Shown here: positions 42,908 to 51,695 of the stretch, piece by piece
How the letters are laid out: each line of letters opens with the position of its first letter
How positions within the stretch are numbered: the first letter of the stretch is position 1
Assembly: GCF_045310675.1 (NCBI RefSeq)
Contig: NZ_JBJHZZ010000001.1
Location: 310,001-374,000 of the forward strand
DNA from: Clostridium_AT stratigraminis
GTDB taxonomy: Bacteria; Bacillota; Clostridia; Clostridiales; Clostridiaceae
DNA length: 64,000 bases
Direction of reading: 5' to 3'
Made by a program: the position numbers and the translations under genes
The notes under the pieces: generated by a model
What the model saw: the letters and a program-made list of their open reading frames with translations, nothing else
What the model was told of the DNA's origin: nothing
Databases searched by the model: none

Positions 42908-43987
42908 ATGAACAATATTATTGAAAAATACGGGTATACAGATTTTTATAAAATACAGGAAGCCATGCATAATGCTATAGAAGGTGAACTTATACCTGGA
43001 AGAGTTGTAGAAGTTCAAAGGGAACAGTATAGGATTATAACTAAGGAAGGTGAGAGTACTGCAAAGTTAAAGGGCTCTTTATTCTACAATACGGCTGTAA
43101 AAAATATCTATCCTTCTGTTGGAGACTTTGTACTTGTAAAGCATAATCCTAATGGAGAAGATATTATATATCATGTACTTACAAGAAAAAGTAAGTTTTC
43201 AAGGCTTGACTCCTTTAATGAATTGGAACAGATAGTAGCTGCAAATTTTGATTATGTTTTTATTATGACATCTTTAAATAAGGATTTTAACCTAAGAAGA
43301 ATAGAAAGATATTTAACTTCTGCTTGGGAAAGTGGGGCAGTACCTGTTATTGTTCTTACAAAATTAGATTTATGCAGTGACTATTCAACTTTTGTTGAAC
43401 AATTAGAACAAATTGCCTTTGGTGTTTCTATAATTCCCATAAGCTCCCTTACTGGTGAGGGGCTTAAGAAATTAGAGGAATTCATTAAACCTTCTAAAAC
43501 TATAGTATTTCTCGGCTCATCAGGTGTAGGAAAGTCAAGCCTTGTAAATGCAATAGCTGGGGAAGAAATAATGAAGGTTAGCAGCATAAGGGAAGATGAC
43601 AGCAAGGGTCGTCACACCACAACACATAGGCAGCTAATTATGCTTGAAAATGGAACTATGATTATAGATACTCCAGGTATGAGGGAGCTTGGCATGTGGA
43701 ATGCCTCTGATGGCTTAGATACAGCTTTTTCTGATATTGAAGAGTTATCAATTAAGTGTAAATTTAGTGATTGCAGCCATACCAGTGAACCAGGCTGTGC
43801 CGTAAAAGCAGCCTTAGAAAGTGGAGAGCTTACAGCAAGTAGGTGGGAAAGCTATTTAAAGCTTAAAAAGGAAATCAAGTATGCAGAAATGAAAGAAAAT
43901 TCAGCTGTTAGAGCAAATGAAAAGGCACGATGGAAGAGTATATCTAAGCTGCAGAAACAATTAAAAAAAGGCGGAACCATTTATTAA
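42908..43987 (+). CDS. rsgA: Ribosome small subunit-dependent GTPase A (RsgA/YloQ family)
   Basis: 359 residues: an OB-fold domain (~25-95), a circularly permuted GTPase with G4 TKLD before G1 GSSGVGKSS and G3 DTPG, and a C-terminal zinc domain CKFSDCSHTSEPGC. RsgA assists 30S maturation and binds near the decoding centre. AGGAGG (the 3' boundary of element B) precedes the ATG. The long leader with a short ORF and terminators suggests regulation by translation status, which is unusual for this gene. A second rsgA in the stk/prk cluster would be expected elsewhere in the genome. Confidence 0.93.
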   Translation: MNNIIEKYGYTDFYKIQEAMHNAIEGELIPGRVVEVQREQYRIITKEGESTAKLKGSLFYNTAVKNIYPSVGDFVLVKHNPNGEDIIYHVLTRKSKFSRLDSFNELEQIVAANFDYVFIMTSLNKDFNLRRIERYLTSAWESGAVPVIVLTKLDLCSDYSTFVEQLEQIAFGVSIIPISSLTGEGLKKLEEFIKPSKTIVFLGSSGVGKSSLVNAIAGEEIMKVSSIREDDSKGRHTTTHRQLIMLENGTMIIDTPGMRELGMWNASDGLDTAFSDIEELSIKCKFSDCSHTSEPGCAVKAALESGELTASRWESYLKLKKEIKYAEMKENSAVRANEKARWKSISKLQKQLKKGGTIY

Positions 43988-44030
43988 TATAAAGAGAGCA
44001 CAGCAAAATAACCTTTTTATGTAGAATAGA

Positions 44031-44077
44031 AGGTGCTATGGCATATAGAAATTTTTACTAATGTGCCATAGCATCCT
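44031..44077. terminator. Hairpin between convergent rsgA and ferredoxin genes
   Basis: AGGTGCTATGGCA / TGCCATAGCATCCT arms (44031-44043 / 44064-44077, one bulge). The T-tracts are weak, so it may be a bidirectional terminator or a mRNA-end stabiliser. Confidence 0.55.
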
Positions 44078-44084
44078 TAACAGT

Positions 44085-44270
44085 TTATTCTATTGTTATA
44101 GCTTCTACAGGGCAAGAAGTTTCAGCATCTTTAGCTTCAGCTTCATTTGAAGAATCTACATCTCCAATAACACCTGCCTTACCATCATCCTCCATTTCAA
44201 AAACATCTGGAGCAATGGAAGCACATAAACCGCAGCCTATACAGGTTTCTTTATCAACAAAAGCCTTCAT
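44085..44270 (-). CDS. Single-cluster [4Fe-4S] ferredoxin
   Basis: 61 residues from ATG 44270, which has GGAGATG upstream; the frame extends to 44288 without a ribosome-binding site. The cluster ligands are C-x2-C-x2-C in ETCIGCGLCAS (with Ala replacing the usual fourth local position) and the distal CP in SCPVEAI. The acidic middle is typical of B. subtilis Fer-like ferredoxins. It is an electron carrier for anaerobic metabolism. Divergent from the cysS leader. Confidence 0.93.
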   Translation of the reverse strand: MKAFVDKETCIGCGLCASIAPDVFEMEDDGKAGVIGDVDSSNEAEAKDAETSCPVEAITIE

Positions 44271-44373
44271 TAAAATCATCTCCTTCATATATTCATTACA
44301 TAATAATAGTAATCTAAATTACCAAAATTAACTGTGATTTAAATCAAAAATAAATATAATAGGATATAATAAG

Positions 44374-44402
44374 TATACAATTTAATTCACATGGTATATA
44401 AT
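44374..44402 (+). promoter_or_regulatory. Promoter of the cysS leader
   Basis: TATACA (44374-44379), 17-bp spacer, TATAAT (44397-44402), about 20 bp before the leader ribosome-binding site. Confidence 0.5.
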
Positions 44403-44435
44403 AACTTTATATTAAAAATATGGAGGTTTGTCAAA

Positions 44436-44513
44436 ATGGGATTCTGCTGTTGTTGTTATTTAAATAATTTAATACTTTTATATTTAAATAGCAATAAGTC
44501 TGCAAATTTTTGA
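44436..44513 (+). CDS. Cysteine-rich leader peptide of cysS (MGFCCCCYLNN..)
   Basis: ATG 44436 is preceded by TGGAGG (44421-44426) at ideal spacing. The 25-residue frame reads MGFCCCCYLNNLILLYLNSN and five more residues to TGA 44511. Codons 4-7 are TGC TGT TGT TGT, four cysteines in a row. The stop lies 36 nt before an intrinsic terminator, and cysS follows. A ribosome stalled at the Cys codons would free 44470-44548, including CTGCA (44500-44504), which can pair with the terminator's 5' arm (TGCAG). A ribosome reaching the stop would cover it. This is the logic of amino-acid attenuation. Confidence 0.8.
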   Translation: MGFCCCCYLNNLILLYLNSNKSANF

Positions 44514-44548
44514 GATAAGCGCAGCTTGAAACAAAATTAAGATTATCT

Positions 44549-44580
44549 ACTGCAGGTTTTTGCCTGCAGTTTATTTTTTT
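44549..44580 (+). terminator. Attenuator terminator in the cysS leader
   Basis: ACTGCAGG / CCTGCAGT stem (44549-44556 / 44563-44570), 6-nt loop, then TTATTTTTTT. It is located between the Cys leader peptide and cysS. Confidence 0.9.
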
Positions 44581-44598
44581 GAAGAAAGGGAGAATATT

Positions 44599-46014
44599 AT
44601 GGGCTTTTCAATTTACAACACATTAACAAGAAATAAGGAAGAGGTTAAACCTATTGAGGATAGCAAAATAAGGCTCTATACCTGTGGACCTACAGTTTAC
44701 AATTACGCACATATAGGTAATTTAAGAACCTATATTTTTGAAGATGTTCTTAAAAAGTCTTTGGAGTATGCAGGTTTTAAGGTTAAACGTGTAATGAATA
44801 TAACAGATGTTGGGCATCTGGAATCTGACTCTGATACTGGTGAAGATAAAATGTCTAAAGGAGCAATGAGAGAGAAGAAAACTGTATGGGAAATTGCAAG
44901 ATATTATGAAGAGGCATTTTTAAAGGACTGTCAACATTTAAATATCATAAAGCCGGAAGTTGTGTGCAGAGCCACAGAACACATTGAAGATATGATAAAG
45001 TTTATACAAATATTAGAGAAAAAGGGTTTTACCTATAGGGCAAATGGCAATGTTTATTTCTCCATTGAAAAGTATCCAGAATATACAGAGCTTGCAAACC
45101 TAAGCATAGATGAACTTGTGGCAGGCAGCAGGGTTGAGGTGGATGTCTATAAAAAGAGTCCTTTAGACTTTGTATTATGGTTTACGAACTCAAAGTTTAG
45201 TAATCAAATAATGCAGTGGGAGTCACCATGGGGTAAGGGTTTTCCTGGCTGGCATATTGAATGCTCTGCAATGTCAATGAAGTATCTTGGGGAAAGGATA
45301 GACATACATTGTGGAGGCATAGATCATATTCCTGTCCATCATACAAATGAAATAGCACAATCAGAAAGTGCAGTAGGTCATAAGTGGGTTAATTATTGGA
45401 TGCATGGCGAATTTCTGGTACTTGATAATGGTAAGATGTCTAAATCAAACGAAGATTTTTTAACTGTGTCAAGACTTATAGAAGAAGGATTCAGTCCATT
45501 AGATTATAGATATTTTTGTCTTCAGTCTAAATATAGGAAGCAGCTTGTGTTTAGCTTTGATAGTCTTACTGAGGCTAAAAAATCATTTTACAAATTAAAA
45601 GAAAAAATTAAAAAAATAGTAGAAGGTAAAAAGCTTGGTGAAGCTTGCCATACTAATAAAGTTAAAAGCTATCAGCAAAAGTTTTTAGCTCAAGTAAGTG
45701 ATGATTTAAATATTGCAAATGCTTTTACAGTTTTATCAGATGTTATAAAAGATGATAAATTGAATAGCTCAGAGAAATTTTATTTAATTGAAGATTTTGA
45801 CAAGATCTTTTCTCTTGATCTAACTAAAGCAAATGATTTAAATGAAAAACCTTCGTTAGATAAAGAATATATTAATAATTTTATATTGGAAAGAGACGAG
45901 GCAAGAAAAGAAAAAAATTGGGCTAGAGCAGACGAAATCAGAAATATACTTTTAAATGAGAATATAGAATTAGTTGATTTAAGAGAAGGCACAACATGGA
46001 GGGTAAAACAATAA
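44599..46014 (+). CDS. cysS: Cysteinyl-tRNA synthetase
   Basis: 471 residues from ATG 44599 (GAAAGGGAG); an upstream in-frame ATG at 44560 lies inside the terminator. Class I motifs are intact: the TCGPTVYNYAHIGN stretch contains the HIGH-type sequence and a zinc-ligand Cys, the WHIECSAMSMKYLG and HCGGIDHIPVHHTNE stretches are CysRS hallmarks, and KMSKS appears as GKMSKSNEDF. It charges tRNA-Cys in the cytoplasm. No T-box sequence (AGGGTGGNACCGCG) lies upstream. Expression appears to be governed by the Cys leader peptide. Confidence 0.97.
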   Translation: MGFSIYNTLTRNKEEVKPIEDSKIRLYTCGPTVYNYAHIGNLRTYIFEDVLKKSLEYAGFKVKRVMNITDVGHLESDSDTGEDKMSKGAMREKKTVWEIARYYEEAFLKDCQHLNIIKPEVVCRATEHIEDMIKFIQILEKKGFTYRANGNVYFSIEKYPEYTELANLSIDELVAGSRVEVDVYKKSPLDFVLWFTNSKFSNQIMQWESPWGKGFPGWHIECSAMSMKYLGERIDIHCGGIDHIPVHHTNEIAQSESAVGHKWVNYWMHGEFLVLDNGKMSKSNEDFLTVSRLIEEGFSPLDYRYFCLQSKYRKQLVFSFDSLTEAKKSFYKLKEKIKKIVEGKKLGEACHTNKVKSYQQKFLAQVSDDLNIANAFTVLSDVIKDDKLNSSEKFYLIEDFDKIFSLDLTKANDLNEKPSLDKEYINNFILERDEARKEKNWARADEIRNILLNENIELVDLREGTTWRVKQ

Positions 46015-46167
46015 AGCTTATTATTTTGTGTTAGGTAGTATATATAATTATGAATTTGAAGAAATTAAATATTATAATTAGAAAGTTTCTTTAATTAAAT
46101 TTGTAAAATTACAATAATTATGGTATTATCAATGTTACAGAATTTTATAGGGGGTAACTAACAAGAA

Positions 46168-47487
46168 ATGAAAACAGAACCTGATCCTGCGAATATTACT
46201 TCGCAGTTAATTTTAATAGCCATACTAACATTAATTAATGCATTTTTTTCTGCCGCAGAAATGGCAATTGTGTCACTTAATAAAAATAAAATAAAGGTAC
46301 TTGATGAAGAAGGGGATAAAAAGGCAAAACTTCTATTAAAACTAATGGAAGAGCCAACAAAATTCTTGTCTACAGTACAAGTAGGGATAACCCTTGCGGG
46401 CTTCTTTTCCAGTGCTTCAGCTGCTACAGGAATCTCAAAGAGCTTGTCTTTTTATTTAAATAGGCTTAATATTCCATATAGCGAACAAATAGCCTTAGTA
46501 GGGGTAACGGTAGTTCTCTCTTATATAACCTTGGTTTTCGGAGAATTATTTCCAAAGAGAGTGGCTTTGCAAAAATCTGAAGCTTTGGCAATGGCAGTGG
46601 TAAAACCAATTATGTTTGTATCAAAAATAGCAGTTCCTTTTGTAAAACTGCTTTCTGCATCCACAAATATTTTGGTTAGATTAACTGGTCTTGAAATAGA
46701 AGGACTAGACGAGAAGGTATCCAAAGAAGAAATTAGGTCTATGGTGGAAGCCGGACAAGAAAACGGTGTTATAAATGAAACAGAAGTAGAAATGATTAAT
46801 AGCATCTTTGAATTTGATGATAAACTTGCCAGCGAAGTTATGACTCCTAGAACTGAAGTGTATTTAATTAATATTGATACTCCATTAAAGGAATATTTAG
46901 ATGAGTTAATTGAAGAGAGATATTCGAGAGTACCAGTCTATGAGGGAGATACAGATAATATTATTGGTATTCTATATATGAAAGACTTCTATGCAGAAGC
47001 AAGAAAAAATGGTTTTGATAGTGTAGATATAAGATCTATTTTACATCCACCATATTTTGTACCAGAAACAAAGAATATCGATGAACTATTTAAGGAACTT
47101 CAGGCTTCTAAAAAACATATGGCTGTATTAATTGATGAATATGGAGGCTTCTCTGGAATAGTTTCTATAGAGGATCTTATAGAAGAAGTTATGGGAAATA
47201 TTGAGGATGAATATGATGACGATGAACCAGAAATAAAGAGAATCGATACCAATACTTCTATAGTTGATGGAATGCTTTCAATTGATGACTTTAATGATTA
47301 CTTTGATGTTAATATTGAAAGTGACGATTATGATACAATAGGCGGATTCCTAATAGATCTTTTGGGACGTATTCCAGAAGGTGCTGAAGAAAACAATATA
47401 GAATATGAAAAACTTATATTTAGGATATTGGAAGTTAAGGAAAAAAGAATTGAAAAGATAAAGGTTTATGTACAAAAAGATTCTTAG
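46168..47487 (+). CDS. CNNM/CorC (hemolysin C, UPF0053) family membrane protein
   Basis: 439 residues: a DUF21/CNNM membrane domain with three or four TM helices (~15-170; AFFSAAEMAIVSLNKNKI is its signature), an acidic helical linker (KEEIRSMVEAGQENGVI), two CBS domains (~215-345), and a CorC_HlyC C-terminal domain (~350-439; VDGMLSIDDFNDYF). Family members export or sense Mg2+/Co2+, or Na+/divalent cations. AGGGGG precedes the ATG. Monocistronic, with its own terminator. Confidence 0.95.
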   Translation: MKTEPDPANITSQLILIAILTLINAFFSAAEMAIVSLNKNKIKVLDEEGDKKAKLLLKLMEEPTKFLSTVQVGITLAGFFSSASAATGISKSLSFYLNRLNIPYSEQIALVGVTVVLSYITLVFGELFPKRVALQKSEALAMAVVKPIMFVSKIAVPFVKLLSASTNILVRLTGLEIEGLDEKVSKEEIRSMVEAGQENGVINETEVEMINSIFEFDDKLASEVMTPRTEVYLINIDTPLKEYLDELIEERYSRVPVYEGDTDNIIGILYMKDFYAEARKNGFDSVDIRSILHPPYFVPETKNIDELFKELQASKKHMAVLIDEYGGFSGIVSIEDLIEEVMGNIEDEYDDDEPEIKRIDTNTSIVDGMLSIDDFNDYFDVNIESDDYDTIGGFLIDLLGRIPEGAEENNIEYEKLIFRILEVKEKRIEKIKVYVQKDS

Positions 47488-47505
47488 TTTTATATTAAAA
47501 TTTAT

Positions 47506-47531
47506 GCTCTGCAGAAATGTAGAGCTTTTTT
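47506..47531 (+). terminator. Intrinsic terminator of the CNNM gene
   Basis: GCTCTGC / GTAGAGC 7-bp stem (one G.U) followed by six T. Confidence 0.8.
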
Positions 47532-47612
47532 ATATATCAAGGAAAAGGAATTATAGTTAATTTATAGAATATATTAAAATAGAAATATTTAATTTCAAAG
47601 TGGGGGTTATAT

Positions 47613-48005
47613 ATGATGCCTTTTGATCCATTTAATAGTTTCTTATTTAATTTTACATCTATTTTTGTGCCTGTTATTTTTATTATTGTTTTGGTTGGTT
47701 TTATATTTGTTTTTGCCAAAGGAATTAAAACCTGGAGCTACAATAATGGGCAGCCTGTGCTTTCTGTTTGGGCAAAGGTGGCTAGTAAAAGAACCAATGT
47801 TACAAGCACTATGCACAATGATAATGGAATTCAACACCACTCCACCTCAACGACCTATTATGTCACCTTTGAGGTAGAAAGTGGTGACAGAATGGAATTT
47901 ACCGTAATTGCTAATGAATATGGTATGTTAGTAGAAGGGGATATTGGGAAGCTTACTTTTCAAGGAACTAGGTATAAGGGATTTAGCAGGGATAGAGGAG
48001 AATAA
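47613..48005 (+). CDS. DUF2500 family membrane protein
   Basis: 130 residues with one N-terminal TM helix (~17-37, FVPVIFIIVLVGFIFVFAKGI) and a soluble beta domain containing VWAKVASKRTNVTSTMH, the STTYYVTFE strand and GMLVEGDIGKLTFQGTRY. This arrangement matches the DUF2500 family, whose function is unknown. ATG 47613 or 47616 could both be used (GGGGG upstream). Followed by a strong terminator. Confidence 0.88.
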   Translation: MMPFDPFNSFLFNFTSIFVPVIFIIVLVGFIFVFAKGIKTWSYNNGQPVLSVWAKVASKRTNVTSTMHNDNGIQHHSTSTTYYVTFEVESGDRMEFTVIANEYGMLVEGDIGKLTFQGTRYKGFSRDRGE

Positions 48006-48034
48006 AGGGCAACTTAGAAATTTAAAGTAAAAAA

Positions 48035-48054
48035 AACCGACCGTAAGGTCGGTT
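48035..48054. terminator. Bidirectional terminator between DUF2500 and YesM genes
   Basis: AACCGACC-GTAA-GGTCGGTT with A-run before and T-rich after. A GCGTCCCTAGCTC fragment at 48069-48081 resembles the REP-like family. Confidence 0.88.
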
Positions 48055-48086
48055 ATGCTTTTTATTGAAGCGTCCCTAGCTCTAAC

Positions 48087-49856
48087 TTAAATTATTGGCA
48101 AAAATACATTTATTGTAGTCCCGACCCCAAGCTCACTTATTATAGTAACTCCATACTCATTACCATAAAGCATTTTAATTCTATCATCAACATTTTTAAT
48201 TCCTATTCCGGTAAAATGCTTATTTTTTAATGGAAGTGCAGAGTTAAGTTTTGATAATTGTTCCTCATCTATACCGGTTCCATTATCTACGATTTCACAA
48301 AATAAATTATTATTCTTTTCGGAAATAAATACATGTATTCGACCTTCCTTATCACCATTAAATGCATGAAAAAACGCATTTTCTATAAAGGGCTGGAGTA
48401 TAAGCTTCGGCAGTTTATAATGTATACATTGAGGCATTACATAAAAACTGGTTTTGATGTCTTCTCCATAGCGCATTTCATTTATATAAACGTAATGCTT
48501 AAGATTCTCAATTTCCTGATCAACTGTAATAGTTTCACTTGTGTTGCTAATGGTATTTTGAAGCAGGGATATAAAAGAATCAATGGTTTCACTGGTTTTC
48601 TCCTTATCACCTTTTAATGCAAGCCACTTTATAGAGGCTAAGGTGTTATATATAAAATGAGGATTTATCTGCATTTGAAGTGCAGATAATTCTGCTTGTC
48701 TTTGCTTTTTCTGGGCTATAAGAAGCTTATCTATATAAGCATTTAAATCATCCAGCATAAAATTAAAGGATCTGCTCAGCCTTTCTATTTCATAGCCACC
48801 TTGAAGGTTTATATGATTTTTAAAGTTGCCTTCTGTTACTTTTGACATTTCTTTAACTAGAATCCTTAAAGGTTTTGTTGTTTTTCGAGTAATAAAAAAT
48901 AATATAATTACAGAGAAACCTACTATAAGACTGCAGATAATAACAATTTCATTAATGTTATACATTGCATCAAGGGCAACCTTTGTATCTACTCTATTAA
49001 CTAAATAAAAATCATAAATGGGCATGTAATTTGATAAAACAGTATAATTTTTACCCTTTGACTTAATATCCATATACTTTATTTTCTCGTTATTAATTTT
49101 TTTAGCTGCATTGAGCAGATCTTCATCTTTTTGCCCTATAAGACTCTTATTATTTGAAGAAACAATTGTACCGTCAGAAGCTATCATAAAAATATCATTT
49201 CCCTTAGTAGGAAAATTGGAATACAGCTTACTGAACACATTTTCATTAATAGTAATATACAGCACTCCAAACTGCTGCTTTGTATTTTTATCCTGCAGTA
49301 TTTTTGTAGCTACTATAACCTTTTTATTTACTGTTGAGCTTGTATATCCAAAACTTCTATATTGATATAGAAGCTTATCTGGGTTTTGTAGAGCATTTCG
49401 TGTAACCAGATCTTCTCTAATGGCATCCTTAGAGGAAACTAATACAGAGGAGCTTCTGACATAGGTAGAATTATTTTTACCTAAGACGATAAAATCAATA
49501 TTTACAGGATCTAAAACCGCCTCAAGAGGCTTTAAATTCTGTTTAAGGTTATATATAGTATTTACTTGATCTATTATATCGCTGCTGTTATCTGTAAGAT
49601 ATTTTCGAAAGGCCCAGCTGTTATTAACTGTGTTCATAACTGTTATTAGCTTGTCATTTAATTCTGCGGAATTATCTTGTATTTGATTTAAGATTCTAGT
49701 ATTAGTTATGCTGAAGTTATTAACAAAAAGTCTTTTTGATATGTCCATTACAGAAAAAGCAGTTATAACTGAAACAGCTATACTGCTAATAAGCATTATT
49801 AAAGCCAATTTAAAAAATAGACTCAGGGATCTGAATTTTTTAACAAATTTATTCAT
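48087..49856 (-). CDS. YesM-type sensor histidine kinase
   Basis: 589 residues: TM1 (~17-37), an extracellular Cache-like sensor region (~38-300), TM2 (~303-325), HAMP (~326-378), the His_kinase domain with QMQINPHFIYNTLASIKW (phospho-acceptor His in the PHF motif), and an HATPase domain with DNGTGIDEEQ and GIGIKNVDDR. GAGGAAA precedes the ATG, which overlaps the end of the upstream regulator gene by 8 bp. With its YesN partner it probably senses extracellular sugar and activates the divergent galactoside operon. Confidence 0.95.
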   Translation of the reverse strand: MNKFVKKFRSLSLFFKLALIMLISSIAVSVITAFSVMDISKRLFVNNFSITNTRILNQIQDNSAELNDKLITVMNTVNNSWAFRKYLTDNSSDIIDQVNTIYNLKQNLKPLEAVLDPVNIDFIVLGKNNSTYVRSSSVLVSSKDAIREDLVTRNALQNPDKLLYQYRSFGYTSSTVNKKVIVATKILQDKNTKQQFGVLYITINENVFSKLYSNFPTKGNDIFMIASDGTIVSSNNKSLIGQKDEDLLNAAKKINNEKIKYMDIKSKGKNYTVLSNYMPIYDFYLVNRVDTKVALDAMYNINEIVIICSLIVGFSVIILFFITRKTTKPLRILVKEMSKVTEGNFKNHINLQGGYEIERLSRSFNFMLDDLNAYIDKLLIAQKKQRQAELSALQMQINPHFIYNTLASIKWLALKGDKEKTSETIDSFISLLQNTISNTSETITVDQEIENLKHYVYINEMRYGEDIKTSFYVMPQCIHYKLPKLILQPFIENAFFHAFNGDKEGRIHVFISEKNNNLFCEIVDNGTGIDEEQLSKLNSALPLKNKHFTGIGIKNVDDRIKMLYGNEYGVTIISELGVGTTINVFLPII

Positions 49857-51411
49857 AGTTTCCTCGTTTGCTTAACATAATATTTTTTCTGAATTTGCTA
49901 GGAGTTGCTTTTTTTAATTTTTTAAATACCTTACAGAAGTAACTATGATCTGAGTAGCCAACTAGATAACTTACCTCAGAAACAGGGATATCTTCATTCT
50001 TTAAAAGTTCTATAGCCTTTTCTACACGGATTTTATTAAGGTACTCACTAAAGCCTTCTGCCAAATGAGAGCTAAAATAGGAGGAAAGATAATAATAGTT
50101 AAAATGAAATTTATCAGCAATTTCTTTAAGTGATAATTGTTCATTATAGTGATTTGAAATGTACTGGGTAATTTTATTTATAATTTCATCATTAACTGAG
50201 AATTCTTTATTATTAATTATTTTAGCTATTACTTGCTCTATACTTTCTAAGATATTTAAGAGTTCTGACCCATATTTAGCAGCATCAATTTTTTGAAAGT
50301 ATTCTATTTTTGAGTGATTAATATCCACCACATCAAAGTGAAGCTCATCTAAAATGCTTATTATATTATAAAGAGCACTTTGAAAAAGAGTTTTTAGTTC
50401 AAATTCATTTATGGAGCAGTATGTTAATGCGTTAGAAATATATTGTTTCAAATAATTAAAAGCTGAAGATATGTTAAGCTCATAAAGCATTTCAGAATAG
50501 TGTTTGAAATCAAATTTTTCCTTATATGCATTTTTAGGGAGTTCCTCCTTAGATATAAGCTTCTTATCCTTTAAAAAGAATTTGCAGCCAAGGAGAGACC
50601 TAAAATTATTATTGTAAACCTCTTTAATTTTATTCAAGGAAATAAAAATGTCACTTAAAGTAAAGTAAATATCAGGATAAGCTACTGACATATTTAACAG
50701 CATCTCATTAACCGCCTTTAAAAGTTCACCTTGACTTTTCTTTTCAAAATTGATCAATAAGATGAATATGTCTTTATCTATATCTAACTCATAAAAAACA
50801 AATTTATCAAAGAAGGTCTTTGATTTTTTTGATAGAAGTAATTTTATGTTCGAAGGATTTTTAGAGGCCTTATCGTAAATCCTTTTGGTATCCATACCAA
50901 TAAAAATAAAGCTGTCGTATGGAAAGACTTCAGTAATTAATGACAAGTCAGTAGCAAAACCAGAAGCAAATTTGCTTAATTCATTACTTACATTCAATTC
51001 AATTTTATCAGCATTTATAACTAAATTGGGAATGCTTAAGGCAATATTTTTTAAAAGAGTAAGTACCTCCTCTGGGTTTAACTTAGGTTTAAGTATATTA
51101 TCGCTTATTCCAAGTTTGAAGGTGCCTTTTACATAATTAAAATCACTATAACCGCTTAAAATTACTATTTGTATTTCAGGATAATTTTCTTTAATATATC
51201 TTACAAGTTCTAAACCATCCATAACAGGCATAACAATATCTGTAATTACTATATGGGGTTTAAGAGTCTCAATTAAGCTTAAGGCTTCTTTTCCATTAGA
51301 TGCTTCACCAACAATTTCAAAACCTTCTTTATTCCATTCCACAAGGTGCTTAATTCCTTGCCTAAGAAGATATTCATCATCAACTACTAAGATTTTGCAT
51401 AAGTTATCCAA
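49849..51411 (-). CDS. YesN-type response regulator with AraC DNA-binding domain
   Basis: 520 residues from a TTG at 51411 (AAAGGA upstream); the frame extends 23 codons further without a good ribosome-binding site. An N-terminal receiver (KILVVDDEYLLRQGI, phospho-acceptor Asp in HIVITDIVMPVMDG), a long middle region (~130-405), and a C-terminal AraC-type double helix-turn-helix ending VSYLVGYSDHSYFCKVFKKL. It is the output of the YesM kinase. The divergent sugar ABC operon 280 bp away is the obvious target. Confidence 0.95.
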   Translation of the reverse strand: MDNLCKILVVDDEYLLRQGIKHLVEWNKEGFEIVGEASNGKEALSLIETLKPHIVITDIVMPVMDGLELVRYIKENYPEIQIVILSGYSDFNYVKGTFKLGISDNILKPKLNPEEVLTLLKNIALSIPNLVINADKIELNVSNELSKFASGFATDLSLITEVFPYDSFIFIGMDTKRIYDKASKNPSNIKLLLSKKSKTFFDKFVFYELDIDKDIFILLINFEKKSQGELLKAVNEMLLNMSVAYPDIYFTLSDIFISLNKIKEVYNNNFRSLLGCKFFLKDKKLISKEELPKNAYKEKFDFKHYSEMLYELNISSAFNYLKQYISNALTYCSINEFELKTLFQSALYNIISILDELHFDVVDINHSKIEYFQKIDAAKYGSELLNILESIEQVIAKIINNKEFSVNDEIINKITQYISNHYNEQLSLKEIADKFHFNYYYLSSYFSSHLAEGFSEYLNKIRVEKAIELLKNEDIPVSEVSYLVGYSDHSYFCKVFKKLKKATPSKFRKNIMLSKRGNYE

Positions 51412-51636
51412 TGCTATCAAATCCTTTAATAAATAATAAGTTATCATTTTAATTATAGAACAGGGTATTGCACTTTTCAATTACAGCACAGAGAATTAGC
51501 TTCTATATGAAAAGGTATACAAAAATATTTTTAAAATCTTAAAATTTTACTAATTTAAAATTTAGTATATAAATAATATATTAAAATTGCACAAATTCAC
51601 ATAAATATATTCTTACTTAATTTTCTGAATTTAAGC

Positions 51637-51671
51637 TACAATATATTTAGAAACAATGTAAAGCGTTTCAT
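51637..51671 (+). promoter_or_regulatory. Galactoside operon promoter region with cre-like site
   Basis: A -10-like TACAAT lies at 51637-51642 without a good -35, consistent with activator dependence. ATGTAAAGCGTTTCAT (51656-51671), an imperfect palindrome of the CcpA cre type with its central dinucleotide reversed (GC instead of CG), overlaps the expected start site. Confidence 0.5.
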
Positions 51672-51695
51672 ATAAGTAAAGGGGGAATAAGAATA

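Noticed and set aside
44560..44598. Upstream ATG for cysS
   Set aside because: It lies inside the attenuator terminator and lacks a ribosome-binding site; the conserved CysRS start fits ATG 44599.
44400..44598. T-box leader for cysS
   Set aside because: No AGGGTGGNACCGCG-type T-box sequence or specifier-loop architecture is present; the poly-Cys ORF explains the leader better.
47623..47877. Overlapping hydrophobic ORF inside the DUF2500 gene
   Set aside because: No ribosome-binding site, and the DUF2500 frame is recognisable.
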